A DNA stretch of 64,000 nt from Kitagawia praeruptora (Eukaryota > Streptophyta > Magnoliopsida > Apiales > Apiaceae). Shown here piece by piece: positions 21,727 through 33,721 of the stretch; the first letter of the stretch is position 1; every line of letters starts with the position of its first letter. Both the position numbers and the translations under genes were made by a program. The DNA is taken from assembly GCA_037693485.1 (NCBI GenBank), contig CM075347.1, forward strand, positions 64,762,501 to 64,826,500, in the 5' to 3' direction. Under the pieces are notes generated by a model, which saw only the letters and a list, made by a program, of their open reading frames with translations, searched no databases and was not told the DNA's origin.

Positions 21727-21904
21727 TATTATAATATGATAGCTATAATAATAATATAGGAAGAATAAGAGAAAGGAAACAAGAGCATAGAAATAAAATA
21801 GCTCGGTGCAAGAACTTCATTTACACATGCAAGGTATTTATAGTAAATGAAGTGCTAGCCATATTTGACTAAAATGGCAATCATGATAATCACGTTTTAC
21901 AACA
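21727..21904 (-). repeat. Copia 3' LTR (178 bp)
   Basis: On the minus strand it starts TGTTGTAAAACG and ends TCATATTATAATA, so its termini are TG...TA rather than TG...CA. It contains GCTCGGTGCAAGAACTTC and a TATTTATAG motif on the plus strand. Confidence 0.9.
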
Positions 21905-21914
21905 CTCCCCTTTG
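21905..21914 (-). promoter_or_regulatory. Copia polypurine tract
   Basis: The minus strand reads AAAGGGGAG directly against the LTR start TGTTGT, which is a textbook placement. Confidence 0.8.
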
Positions 21915-22031
21915 ATTTTCATTTAGTACGGTTCATAGATTGCCTCGTTAAAACCTTATCAAAGAAAAACCCAGTGGCATAAAAACTTTGATGAAGGAAA
22001 AAGAGTACAATCTCCCCTTGGAAGAAATCAA

Positions 22032-23541
22032 TCATTCACTGAAGTTTTGTTGCAACATATCCTTGAGTCGATGCATTCCAATGTTATGTCGTAGTTTCCC
22101 GAATGTTGAATTCGGTAATGATTTTGTGAATAAGTCTGCAGGATTGTCACATGACCGAATTTGTTGTACATCAATTTCACCATTCTTTTGAAGTTCATGA
22201 GTGTAGAAGAATTTTGGTGAAATATGCTTCGTTCTGTCTCCTTTGATATATCCTTCCTTGAGTTGATCAATACATGCAGTGTTATCTTCAAACATAACAG
22301 TGGGATTTCTCGTGATGTCTGGTAATCCACATGATTCTTGAATGTTCTTGATGATAGACCGCAACCAAACACATTCTCTACTGGCTTCATGAATTGCAAT
22401 TAGTTCTGAGTGATTTGATGAGGTTGCCACTATAGTTTGCTTTGTGGATTTCCAAGAAATGGCTGTACCGCAATATGTAAATACATATCCAGTTTGTGAT
22501 TTGCCAAAATGAGGATCTGACAAATATCCAGCGTCTGCATATCCAATCAACTGAGATGTCGAGTTTTTCGGGAAGAATAACCCAAAATCAACTGTTCCAC
22601 GAAGATAACGGAATATATGTTTGATCCCATTCCAATGTCTGTCCATTGGAGCAGAGCTAAACCTGGCCAATAAATTCACAGCAAACGCAATATCCGGCCT
22701 TGTATTATTCGCAAGATACATTAGTGCACCAATTGCACAAAGATATGGAACTTCAGGACCAAGAACATCCTCATCATCTTCTCTTGGTCGAAATGGATCT
22801 TTATCAGGTTCTAAAGATCTAACCACCATTGGAGTGGTCAAAGGATGAGATTTATCCATGTAAAATCTGCTCAAAACTTTTTCCGTATACGTGGATTGGT
22901 GGAGGAAAATTCCCGATGACAAATGCTCGACTTGTATACCAAGACAATATTTTGTCTTTCCAAGATCTTTCATCTCGAATTCTGTCTTTAGATATATGAC
23001 AGCATCATCAACCTCTGTAGTTGTTCCTACAAGATTTAAATCATCCACATATACAGCAATGATCACAAAACCAGATTGTGATTTCTTGATAAAAACGCAA
23101 CAAATCGGATTATTAATATACCCATTCTTTTGTAAATAACGACTAAGTCTGTTATACCACATACGACCAGATTGTTTCAGCCCATACAATGATCGTTGAA
23201 GTTTAATGGAATATATATGACGAGGTTTCTTAAATTCATCCATTTTCAACCCTTCTGGGATTTTCATAAAAATTTCACTATCAAGTGAACCATATAGGTA
23301 TGCAGTAACGACGTCCATAAGACGTGTTTCCAATTTTTCATTTGATGCCATACCTAAAATGAAACGAAAAGTAATTCCATCCATTACTGGTGAGTATGTC
23401 TCTTGATAATCAATGCCAGGTCTTTGAGAAAACCCTTGAGCCACAAGTCGGGCTTTGTATCTCACTATTTCATTCTTTTCATTTCGTTTTCTTATGAATA
23501 CCCATTTATTTCCAACAGGGTTTACACCAGTTGGTGTTTGG
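22032..23541 (-). pseudogene. Copia pol, RT and RNase H part
   Basis: This is an open frame from the nested-insert junction at 23541 to a stop at 22032. It shows ARLVAQGFSQRPG, the RT palm YVDDLNLVG, the connection LMYLANNTRPDIAF, RNase H motifs (GYADAGYLSD, ATSSNHSELIA) and a terminal ADLFTKSLP. The piece itself has no internal stop, but the gene is cut from its first part by the Athila-like insert at 23542-31624 and has stops upstream. The GYADAGY site keeps its first aspartate, which in most relatives is followed by a second one. Confidence 0.88.
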
Positions 23542-25140
23542 TGATGTGTATATTTTTAAGTTCGTTCACAGGGAGGCAGGTTTTATCGATTTTAATTCAA
23601 TTGTTTCCGGGACAAAAATATATAATTATGAAAATATTTACTAACTAATTATTTATATTAATTTAACTAATTAATTAAGGGATCAACAATGAATTTAAAA
23701 TCTAGGGCAATTAGGTCCACCATGTTTACATAATATCCGGCTTCTAAGCTAAAGCGATCAAAATGGTCATCAAAATTTAGGGTTTGTTAATCTCTCTCAA
23801 GTATCAACATTCCCGAAACGTGCTTACACATATAATCACTTTTAGTAATTTAATTAATCGGGTAATTAGAACATGTGTTAATCTCTCTCAAGTATTAACG
23901 CTCTCGGAAATCCAATTATGCTCTCGCACTAAAATTCAATTCCGCTAACCGTATGTGTGCCTCTAGTGAGTAAAATCTCTCGATCATTACCCCTATTTGC
24001 ATATAATTAATTCGTGATATTGGCCGATAACACAAATTAAATATCAAAACATAATCGATTAGAATTTACCATAATCAATCAAACCACTATGAAAATCATG
24101 CCAGAATTATCATGCAAACATGGCTTCCCTTTATGCCCTAGAACAAACTACTCATTAATATAAAAATTAAGAACAACTAAAATTATATAACAATCCATCT
24201 AAAATATATATTTAATAAACAAGAGAAAATAGAAAATACCTCACATTAACGAAGAATTAAGCTGAAGAAAGCGTACATAAAAGAGAAGAAAACCAAGCCC
24301 CTAGCTCCTCTCAAACTACACTTGCCGAATGGAATGAATACAAAAAAGTGATGTTTTGAAAGATGTAAAGTGTATGCAGTGTGTTTTTGTCTATCTCCTT
24401 TTCTAATCCCCCCTAAAGATGTCGTCCCTGAATGAACCAATCCAAGTCCTTTTATAGGACTTCAGTTTTTGTATGAAAATTTTCCAAGATGCTGTTTTTT
24501 TCTTTTCAAACTTTGCTGCACCGCTTTTATTTACTAAATTCTGCCCACCATATCAAATAAAATCTTCCACCTTTTATAATTCAACACCAACAACCGAATG
24601 GACTTATTTTGTTATAATTTGGATGGGCTCCGTAGAAAAGCTTTTTAATCCGCACAGCTTATAATCTTTAATTAATAAATAATTAATTAAATTCAGAAAT
24701 TATAAAAATAAATATCTTATAAATATAATTTTCTAAATGAATTAAATATTTATTAATATAAATAAATCCTTAAGTCCTAAGCTGCGGTCAATTGAGGACC
24801 TGGAACCGGACTCCTTTCGTTTAACAAAAATTATATTAATTCCAACCGGGATTCCTGCTTTAAGAATATATCACTTTCCATATTTTTGTGACAATTCTTA
24901 TTTCCTCATTGCTCGCCCAGGTTTAATCTACGGTCTCTTGATGATATGCAATCGGGCCCATTTTTCTTCCTTTTTTAGCTCCAAAATAGCTCTTTAAGCT
25001 CAAATTCTTCCAAACTTAGAAATTCTTGTCTCCTGAAATAAAACATCAAAATTAATTAAATAAATATCCAAATCAATGCAAAATGCAATTAAATGTGGGA
25101 ATAAAATTATATAAAATGTATATAAAAATATATCTTATCA
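23542..25140 (-). repeat. Athila-like 3' LTR (1599 bp)
   Basis: On the plus strand it begins TGATGTGTATATTTTTAAG and ends TATATCTTATCA. It lacks the 16-bp palindromic segment present in the other LTR near 31184. Small frames at 24246-24440 and 24473-24664 recur exactly in the other LTR and are not genes. Confidence 0.94.
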
Positions 25141-25153
25141 AATATCCCCACAC
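25141..25153 (-). promoter_or_regulatory. Athila-like polypurine tract
   Basis: The minus strand reads GTGTGGGGATATT directly against the LTR start TGATAAGATA. Confidence 0.7.
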
Positions 25154-25932
25154 TAAGCATTTGCACGTCCTCGGGCAAATAAGCGAAATAAAAACTAAAT
25201 CCTAACATCACTTTCGTAGATGACACGATTGCATTTAGCACATGCAACAAGCCGTTAAACCCCTAGGCAGCCCTAGTAGGACGAGTTTTGTCTCGTGAGG
25301 GTTTATAGTGAATTTACCCACAAAATCCAATTTTTTTTCTGCCAAGTCTCAAGTATGCAACCTATCATAGTACTCCACACCAGTAAACCTCAATTGCACA
25401 ATATTGAAAGTCTGTTCACTTACACATCATATGTACAAGACTATCCAAGTAAGCACACAGTCTAGATAGACAAAAGATCATGAAATATATATCAATGCCG
25501 CATTCAGTGAGCAACATGCTATGGATATAAATGAAGCTCACAAGACTCTCAAATCACACATGTGTATAGGTGAAGTGTATTCGCTCAAGTTCAATCAATT
25601 AAGTCATGTGCTACCATATGCTTGGTTGTCCACCAAATCTCCACTACTTTGTATACATGCATGCACAAATCAAAAGGTCTTTGTTAAAGGTTGTAACGTG
25701 GCTTAGGTGAAGGGTAGGGAATCAAGAAAAAAGGCTAACAAGTGGCTAACTCGACAAACTAATAGAGCACAATGTTCATTTCTAATTTAAGCACTCAACA
25801 TGAAATTTCGATCATGTAAAAGGTGATCAGACTCTCACAAGCATTAAATCCCAAGCACATATTGCCATGTACTTTTCCATTTTCATATTGCACAAACCAA
25901 TGAACACAATTCCACTTGACCTTTTATTCTAT

Positions 25933-25965
<33 letters not shown>

Positions 25966-26578
25966 ACAATATTCCCACCCAATTTTCACACTTTAACAAA
26001 GAAATTCCCACACTATGCACTCACCAACCCTCAAATGAATCAAAATGCTCTACTAGTCAATCAAGAGAAGAATAAACAAGTAGGCTCAAGAATTTAGATT
26101 GGTGATACAAAAATAACGGATATAAAGCTCAAAGGGGTTCACTAGGGATAAATGATTCAAGGGTACTGTTTGGATAAATACGGTTAATCCTAGTGCCTTT
26201 ATCATTTTTATGCATACAGATATCATGTAATCTCAAAATGGTTTAAAGCAAGTTCTAGAGCAACATGCCAAATGATGAACAACACACCACAATAAAATTT
26301 GATTGATATAAAATGTACCAATCACAAATTAGGCTCAATAATCTCACAAGGTGAAAGCATGCTTCAGTACTCACTAAAATTGACAATGATGTATCTCAAG
26401 TTTTGAAATTTTCGCAAGTACAAACAAGGAATCATCAAGTAGCAAATGATTTTCTAGAGATATGACATGTCAAATAATCATGCAAAATAAGCTTACAAGA
26501 TGTGTACCTATCCTTGTTAACACACTATGAGACGAGGCAATCAATTTTCTAATTTTCTGATTTTTTGGGATTTTTTAA
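25154..26578. other. Non-coding 3' internal region of the Athila-like element
   Basis: No supported gene. The region is AT-rich with a T tract near 25920-25970; the frames at 25521 and 25867 are short and featureless. In Athila elements this interval holds the env-position ORF, which is absent here. Confidence 0.65.
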
Positions 26579-28078
26579 TCATCGAGAACTCATCCCCACA
26601 CTTAAGTGGTTCATTGTCCTCAATGAACAAATATATAAAGGAAAAGTAAGAAATACAAAGGAAAGTAAAAAATACTCCCCTAATGCATAAGCATGAAGTG
26701 TCGAGGCACTGAATGTCGAAGCATGGAGTGCCACTCCAAAAAGCTCAAAAACTTGTTGCACGGGACCACCACGAGCATCAACAATTGTTTTAATCCTGCA
26801 CAAACTTTCCAAACAAGCATTAATAAAATAAAATATGACATCAATAAGCAATAATTGATTAAGTGCTTCTGCAGTTTTGGAAAACTTTGTGATGAAACAA
26901 CGATAGAATTCGACACCACGAAAGTATCGAACTCCCTTGACATAAGGTGGAGGCTCTGGTGGTGGCTTTTCTTCACTCATCACTTCCACATGAGCCATTC
27001 GAACATCTTGGCTTATCGCATCTTTGATTAAGTAGACACTTCCATTTTCTCCCGCTTCTTGGGCTTGACACGTAAGAGCCACTTTGTATGGATCCTCAAC
27101 CAGAATTTGAGAAATATCATCTTGGACAATATTTGTTATCATATCAACCTTGAAATAAGTGTTCTTGAGCAAAGAAGCCTTGTAAGTAGAGGCTAGATCG
27201 AGAGCAAATTTATCAATACATGGTAGCTTAGGCACAGGTTGCGGAAGAGAAACAACAACCATCTCTGTATTGCTTTCCTTTGTAGCCTCATCATCAGTCA
27301 CATTGTTCTCGGTAGCAGCAACATCATTGATCTCGTCATCGGTGGCATGCTCCTTCTCTTTATCAATGGCCTCATCATCAACATACATGGAGAAACTATC
27401 ATATTCCTGATCGCTTGTGAGATTGATAGCGGTCAGGTCCTCTTCGGATCGGATAGATGATGATGGTAAATAGTCGAGCTGCCCTGTAGTAGAAGAGTTA
27501 GCCAACAGTGCAATTTGAGATTCAATCGCCAAACTTTGAGTTTCTAATTCTTCAAAACGCTTTAGCATTTTATTCAAGATATCCCACATCTCATTTGTCT
27601 GATCAGTTTGCATATCTACGCTGGGTTGAGAAACATGTAGATCTTTTTGTAGATGAGGATATTGATATTCTTGTTGTGGCGGCTGCTCATGTGACTGATA
27701 ATATTGTTGCTCAAACTGTTGCTGATTATGATATGAAAAATTTTGAGCACCATTGTCCTGGTAGTAGAAATCTGGTTGATTCACGCATTCTTGATCAGAA
27801 GTGTTTGAATACTGATTGTACCCATATCCTTCTTCAAAAGAATTCATTTGTTCCAACTGAGCACTCTGAGAATTATAGACATTGTAAGAGCATTCGAAAC
27901 CAAAGTGACCATAAATTCCACAAACTTCACAACCAGTGTAAGTTTCAGGGGCCACTTGTGACATCTCATTTGTACTCATCGGACATGTAGTGGGCTCTGC
28001 AGTCTTCCACGAGGCAATTTCTCGAGTATATGCCTCTACTCGGAAAGAAAGATATGCAAAAGTATCAACTTCATCCAT
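26579..28078 (-). CDS. Athila-like gag-derived open frame fused to an RT-RNase H scrap
   Basis: A 499-codon open frame. Residues 50-63 form a CCHC knuckle (CEVCGIYGHFGFEC). Residues about 70-155 are rich in Gln, Tyr and Asn, and a short helical stretch and an acidic segment follow. Near residue 400 the text changes to VEFYRCFITKFSKTAEALN, the signature of the RT/RNase H junction of Gypsy pol (usually G-F-Y-R-R-F-I). It then runs into unrelated hydrophobic sequence. This looks like an internal deletion that joined the C-terminal part of gag to a piece of pol. There is no capsid domain, protease or RT palm. Whether it is translated is unknown. Confidence 0.7.
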   Translation of the reverse strand: MDEVDTFAYLSFRVEAYTREIASWKTAEPTTCPMSTNEMSQVAPETYTGCEVCGIYGHFGFECSYNVYNSQSAQLEQMNSFEEGYGYNQYSNTSDQECVNQPDFYYQDNGAQNFSYHNQQQFEQQYYQSHEQPPQQEYQYPHLQKDLHVSQPSVDMQTDQTNEMWDILNKMLKRFEELETQSLAIESQIALLANSSTTGQLDYLPSSSIRSEEDLTAINLTSDQEYDSFSMYVDDEAIDKEKEHATDDEINDVAATENNVTDDEATKESNTEMVVVSLPQPVPKLPCIDKFALDLASTYKASLLKNTYFKVDMITNIVQDDISQILVEDPYKVALTCQAQEAGENGSVYLIKDAISQDVRMAHVEVMSEEKPPPEPPPYVKGVRYFRGVEFYRCFITKFSKTAEALNQLLLIDVIFYFINACLESLCRIKTIVDARGGPVQQVFELFGVALHASTFSASTLHAYALGEYFLLSFVFLTFPLYICSLRTMNHLSVGMSSR

Positions 28079-29984
28079 TGCAGACCTGTAAACACACTAC
28101 AAAGCCAAGAAACGCAGTAAAACCAGTCTCAATTGGAACTAAAGTTCCAATGAGACGAAGGATACAAAGACGAACTAAAAATGTCACACAAAATTTAACA
28201 AATTAAACAAAATCTAAAATATGTACTTTTTTTTAATGAGAATTTTGGTTTTTTTTTTTTTACTAATTAATTCCTAAAAGATAAAAATTATTAATCCAAA
28301 TCTAAATTATTCTAAAATTATTTTTAAAAATCCTGAATTCAAATTAATACTAAAATTTATTCTAAACTCAAAATCGAACCAAAAGCTTTATTCCAAACAA
28401 ACCATTCAATTAGAACATAAGCTAAAGACGCAGCAGCCACAACGAAAAAAAAAAAAAGAGCGAATTAACAACCCATCTACTAAACAATGACTCCAACATT
28501 ATAAACTCAGACTTGATTAAGCACAGACTGTAAGTTAAAACAATACGACAAACTCAGCATTTCTCCGACTCGACACAACAAGGACTCGGCAACAAACTCA
28601 GACTTCACAATCAATATAACTCAGACACGAATTTTCAGCATATAAATACCGAAATCAGAACACGATTCTTGGTTCAACTCGCTAACAGCTCAGCACAAAA
28701 CAGAATCAAAACGCAACGCAGGCAATATTTACTGGGTACTTGACAATCTTGCAACAATGAATCTCTCTTGCAATACAAAACGAAATAAAACTTCGAACTC
28801 ACGGAACTCGCGAACTAGAAACCCAGAACTATGAACTTGGACATCACAACACTACACACTAAACCGCGTAACAAACCAAATACGAGCTCAAAACGAAACC
28901 AACATCATTGCTAAACAATTAACCAACAATTCGAAAACTCGACTCGCAGCAAACTCAATTCAAACGAAACTCGGTATCACAATCGACGCAAGACCATAAA
29001 CCGGAGCCTGCACAGCAACTTATAAACTCGACAAACAATCACAGAACTCGGCAATTAAAACCGAAGACTCCAAAAACACAAACGGAACACAGCAGCTACA
29101 GCAATTCAACAACTCAGTCAACTCGGTGTCGCGAACTCAGAAATCCAGTAACTCAGAAATTTCAGCACATTCGACTACCCAACTCGCTGCAAACCTCGGT
29201 TATACACGCAAATAAAACAGCAAACAACAGCGGCAACTCGATCACAAACTCGACTCAAAACGAGGTAAAACGAAGAAAAGCGGAAGGGGTTAATGGTTCG
29301 AACTAAAGAGAAGAAATGGGTGGTGTTTGTGGTGGTTTTTCGTGGGGGGGGAGGGATTGTAGCTGGGTTGTAGTGGTTCGATTTAACGAGAATAGAGAGA
29401 TGTGTTTTGTAGGAGTCGGAGTGGCGCGGTGGAGACGCTGTTTATGCGGAGGAATGGTGAAAGGCTGGAGAATGGTGGAGTAGCGGATGGATGTTGATGG
29501 AGGAAAGAAGATGGAGGTGGGAGAGAGAGACGGTGTTGATGTAAAGGAACTGGGTTTTGAGGGAAAGAATAGAGAATGAGAGATGTTGGTGGTGGATGTT
29601 GTGAACGGGGAAGGGGATGAGATTGGCGATGGTTGAAGGCGCGGACGGAGTTGTGGTGGAAGGCTGGAGAATGGTGGGAGGTCGGAGTGATGGAGGCTGT
29701 TCTGTGGACGGAGAAAGGAGGATTGATGAAAGGTGAACAGAGAAAAAGACGCGGTGGTAGGGTGTTGTGGAGCTGGAGAGGACTGAGGGTTTTTGCAGCT
29801 GGGTTTGATTTGAGAAAACAGAGGAGGCTAGAATATTGGAGTACGAATTAACAAAAATAAAGACAGGAAAATAAAAACTGCAATTTTACAAAACTAATAT
29901 TTTTGTTAATTTTTTTTTTTTTTTACACTGAACAAAATAAAATCTAAACTATATGAAACAATTAATTTAAAATCGACAATTTTT
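28079..29984. other. Non-coding 5' leader of the Athila-like element
   Basis: No gene seen. From 28380 to 29280 it is rich in A and C with recurring AACTCGG/CAACTCG words. From 29290 to 29850 it changes to G-rich, pyrimidine-poor sequence with GGTGG and GGAGAATGG words. This sharp compositional switch defines the leader. Confidence 0.65.
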
Positions 29985-30005
29985 GCCTCCCCGGCAGCGG
30001 CGCCA
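29985..30005 (-). promoter_or_regulatory. Athila-like primer binding site (tRNA-Asp type)
   Basis: The minus strand reads TGGCGCCGCTGCCGGGGA, four bases from the 5' LTR. It closely resembles the tRNA-Asp complement (TGGCGCCGTTGCCGGGGA) used by Athila elements. Confidence 0.75.
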
Positions 30006-30009
30006 AATT

Positions 30010-31624
30010 TGATGTGTATATTTTTAAGTTCGTTCACAGGGAGGCAGGTTTTATCGATTTTAATTCAATTGTTTCCGGGACAAAAATATATAATTATGAA
30101 AATATTTACTAACTAATTATTTATATTAATTTAACTAATTAATTAAGGGATCAACAATGAATTTAAAATCTAGGGCAATTAGGTCCACCATGTTTACATA
30201 ATATCCGGCTTCTAAGCTAAAGCGATCAAAATGGTCATCAAAATTTAGGGTTTGTTAATCTCTCTCAAGTATCAACATTCCCGAAACGTGCTTACACATA
30301 TAATCACTTTTAGTAATTTAATTAATCGGGTAATTAGAACATGTGTTAATCTCTCTCAAGTATTAACGCTCTCGGAAATCCAATTATGCTCTCGCACTAA
30401 AATTCAATTCCGCTAACCGTATGTGTGCCTCTAGTGAGTAAAATCTCTCGATCATTACCCCTATTTGCATATAATTAATTCGTGATATTGGCCGATAACA
30501 CAAATTAAATATCAAAACATAATCGATTAGAATTTACCATAATCAATCAAACCACTATGAAAATCATGCCAGAATTATCATGCAAACATGGCTTCCCTTT
30601 ATGCCCTAGAACAAACTACTCATTAATATAAAAATTAAGAACAACTAAAATTATATAACAATCCATCTAAAATATATATTTAATAAACAAGAGAAAATAG
30701 AAAATACCTCACATTAACGAAGAATTAAGCTGAAGAAAGCGTACATAAAAGAGAAGAAAACCAAGCCCCTAGCTCCTCTCAAACTACACTTGCCGAATGG
30801 AATGAATACAAAAAAGTGATGTTTTGAAAGATGTAAAGTGTATGCAGTGTGTTTTTGTCTATCTCCTTTTCTAATCCCCCCTAAAGATGTCGTCCCTGAA
30901 TGAACCAATCCAAGTCCTTTTATAGGACTTCAGTTTTTGTATGAAAATTTTCCAAGATGCTGTTTTTTTCTTTTCAAACTTTGCTGCACCGCTTTTATTT
31001 ACTAAATTCTGCCCACCATATCAAATAAAATCTTCCACCTTTTATAATTCAACACCAACAACCGAATGGACTTATTTTGTTATAATTTGGATGGGCTCCG
31101 TAGAAAAGCTTTTTAATCCGCACAGCTTATAATCTTTAATTAATAAATAATTAATTAAATTCAGAAATTATAAAAATAAATATCTAATATTATTAGATAT
31201 TTATAAATATAATTTTCTAAATGAATTAAATATTTATTAATATAAATAAATCCTTAAGTCCTAAGCTGCGGTCAATTGAGGACCTGGAACCGGACTCCTT
31301 TCGTTTAACAAAAATTATATTAATTCCAACCGGGATTCCTGCTTTAAGAATATATCACTTTCCATATTTTTGTGACAATTCTTATTTCCTCATTGCTCGC
31401 CCAGGTTTAATCTACGGTCTCTTGATGATATGCAATCGGGCCCATTTTTCTTCCTTTTTTAGCTCCAAAATAGCTCTTTAAGCTCAAATTCTTCCAAACT
31501 TAGAAATTCTTGTCTCCTGAAATAAAACATCAAAATTAATTAAATAAATATCCAAATCAATGCAAAATGCAATTAAATGTGGGAATAAAATTATATAAAA
31601 TGTATATAAAAATATATCTTATCA
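30010..31624 (-). repeat. Athila-like 5' LTR (1615 bp)
   Basis: Partner of 23542-25140. The only difference noticed is a 16-bp segment around 31184-31201 that completes a perfect palindrome, ATCTAATA-T-TATTAGAT. Confidence 0.94.
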
Positions 31625-31629
31625 TTTGG

Positions 31630-32738
31630 ACAACAGGTCCAAATACTTCTCTTTTTCGCAATGAATTTAATTCTGTTTGTATTGAGTCTTTCCATTTTAG
31701 CTAGTCTTTTCTTCGACGGCATTCATCCACACTTTGTGGTTCAGGATCAGAATTTATATCGACATCCAATGCCGTAGAATACACAAATACATCATCAATT
31801 ATGACTTTACTTCGATCCCATAATTTCATGTCATGCACATAATTTATTGAAATTTCATGATTACTCAATTCCTCATCTTTAGGGACTAGAATCTCTTCAG
31901 GAGATAATACCACTTCAGGGGTATTTGCTACTTCTGGAGCATGTGCCACTTCAGGGGCATTTTTCTTTGTTTTTCGTTTTCGTGGTGCAACATCTTTTGC
32001 ACCGACCGGTCTACCACCCTTCAAGCACGGATTTGATTCCGTAACCAACCCTTTTGTATTTAATTTTTGAATTGGTACATCTATTCTAGCTGGAGTATTT
32101 ACTGCAGGTATATGAGATTTTATAATTTTTCTAGAATCGTTAAATGCGTCAGGCATTTGATTTGCTATATTTTGCATATGAATAATCCTTTTAACTTCAA
32201 TTTCACATTGACCGGTACGTGGATCTAGAAAATGTAATCCCGATGCATTCCATGTAATGTCAGGATTAGCCTTATTCGAATATTTATCTCCCCCTAAAGG
32301 AGGAAACACTAATTCGTCAAAATGACAATCTGCATATCTCGCGGTAAATAAATCTCCAGTTAGTGGTTCATGATATCTAATTATAGATGTCGAATCAAAA
32401 CCAACGTAGATACCTATTCTTCTTTGAGCTCCCATCTTCGATCTCTGTGGTGGAGCAATCGGCACATATACAGCACTTCCAAAAATTTTGAAGTGAGAGA
32501 TATTAGGAATTTGACCAAGTACTAATTGTAGTGGAGAATGTTTGTTATAGGCAGTTGGTCTAATCCTAATAATATTGGCAGCGTGAAGTATTGCATGACC
32601 CCAAATGGATGTAGGTAATTTTGATTTCAACAACAGTGGTCTTGCAATAAGTTGAAGTCTTTTGATAAAGGACTCGGCTAATCCATTTTGTGTATGTACA
32701 TGAGGAACTGGGTGTTCAACTGAGATACCTACAGACAT
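31630..32738 (-). pseudogene. Copia pol, C-terminal integrase part
   Basis: It continues the integrase after a TGA at 32739-32741. It contains the catalytic Glu in HTQNGLAESF, the SIWGHAILHAANIIRIRP segment and the FKIFGSAVYVP motif. A further TAG at 31701-31703 lies between the linker and the start of the RT domain. The coding sequence then meets the nested Gypsy insertion. Confidence 0.85.
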
Positions 32739-33665
32739 TCAATAGTCAACAAAAGTTGCAGATGTGAACTCGCCGGCATTATCTAAACGAATTGACTTAA
32801 TGTGATGATCTGGGAATTGAGCTCGCAGTTTGATTATCTGGGCAAGTAATTTTGCAAAAGCATCATTACGAGTTGAGAGAAGACAAACATGAGACCATCT
32901 AGTTGAGGCATCAATTAATACCATGAAGTACCTAAATGGACCAGAAGATGGGTGGATAGGCCCACATATGTCCCCTTGGATTCTTTCAAGAAAATTTGGA
33001 TTCTCAATCTGAACTTTAGTAGGAGATGGTCGAGTAATCAATTTTCCTAAAGAACATGCTGAGCAAGGAAGGTCATTGTTTGAAAGAACTTTAAGATCTC
33101 TTAGAGGATGTCCAGTAGAATTCTCTATAATGCGACGCATCATAGAGACACCAGGATGACCTAATCTTTCATGCCAAAGTGTAAATGATTTTGGGTCTAC
33201 TAGTTTCGAAGCAATGACATTGTGTGACTCAATGGCTCTAATTTTCATCATATATAATCCTGAAGAAAGTGAGAGAAATCTTTCTAAGATTTTCTTGTTG
33301 CTAGAATTAGCTGAAGTGATAAGAAGATATTCTTTACCAGCCTCGGAAGTGGTTTCGATGTGAAAACCGTTAAGTCGAATATCCTTAAAACTAAGAAGAT
33401 TTCTAGTGGACTTACTAGAAAATAAAGCATTTGGAATACGTAATTGTGTACCATTAGGTAAGATAAAACTAGCTTTTCCAAAACCCTCAATTATATTAGA
33501 AACACCAGATATGGTCCCAACTTGTGCTTCGGTTTTGGTTAGAAGGCTAAAATATTTCCGGCTCTGTAAAATCGTATGAGTTGTGCCACAATCAGCAATG
33601 CATATATCCTCAGGAATCATTCTGTGCATAATAAAGAAACACACTTTTATTCGATAGAAAAACAT
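32739..33665 (-). pseudogene. Copia pol, protease and N-terminal integrase part
   Basis: A 308-codon piece. The protease active site reads IADCGTTHT (an Asp-Cys-Gly variant of D-S/T-G). The pre-integrase zinc-binding motif starts TLWHERLGHPG and ends CSACSLGK. The first two catalytic aspartates are in GDICGP and RLDNAGEF. It ends at a TGA inside the integrase. It lies in a different frame from gag, so expression would need frameshifting or splicing. Confidence 0.87.
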
Positions 33666-33721
33666 AACACACTACATAGCTTAAACAAGATAATACACAA
33701 TATTATAGTAATTTTATGAAA

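Larger units (their letters stand above)
23542..31624 (-). mobile_element. Non-autonomous Athila-like Gypsy element nested in Copia pol
   Basis: LTRs at 23542-25140 and 30010-31624 are flanked by an exact TSD, TTTGG (23537-23541 and 31625-31629). The primer site matches the tRNA-Asp type used by Athila, and the zinc knuckle is Athila-gag-like. Apart from one gag-derived frame there is no protease, complete RT, RNase H or integrase, so it would depend on a partner element. The LTRs appear identical except for one 16-bp indel, so insertion is very recent. Confidence 0.88.

Noticed and set aside
24246..24664. Two small frames repeated exactly at 30714-31132
   Set aside because: They are identical because they lie in the two LTRs of the Athila-like element; no protein signature.
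27508..27990. 160-codon plus-strand frame
   Set aside because: Antisense shadow of the knuckle-bearing Athila-like frame; no independent features.
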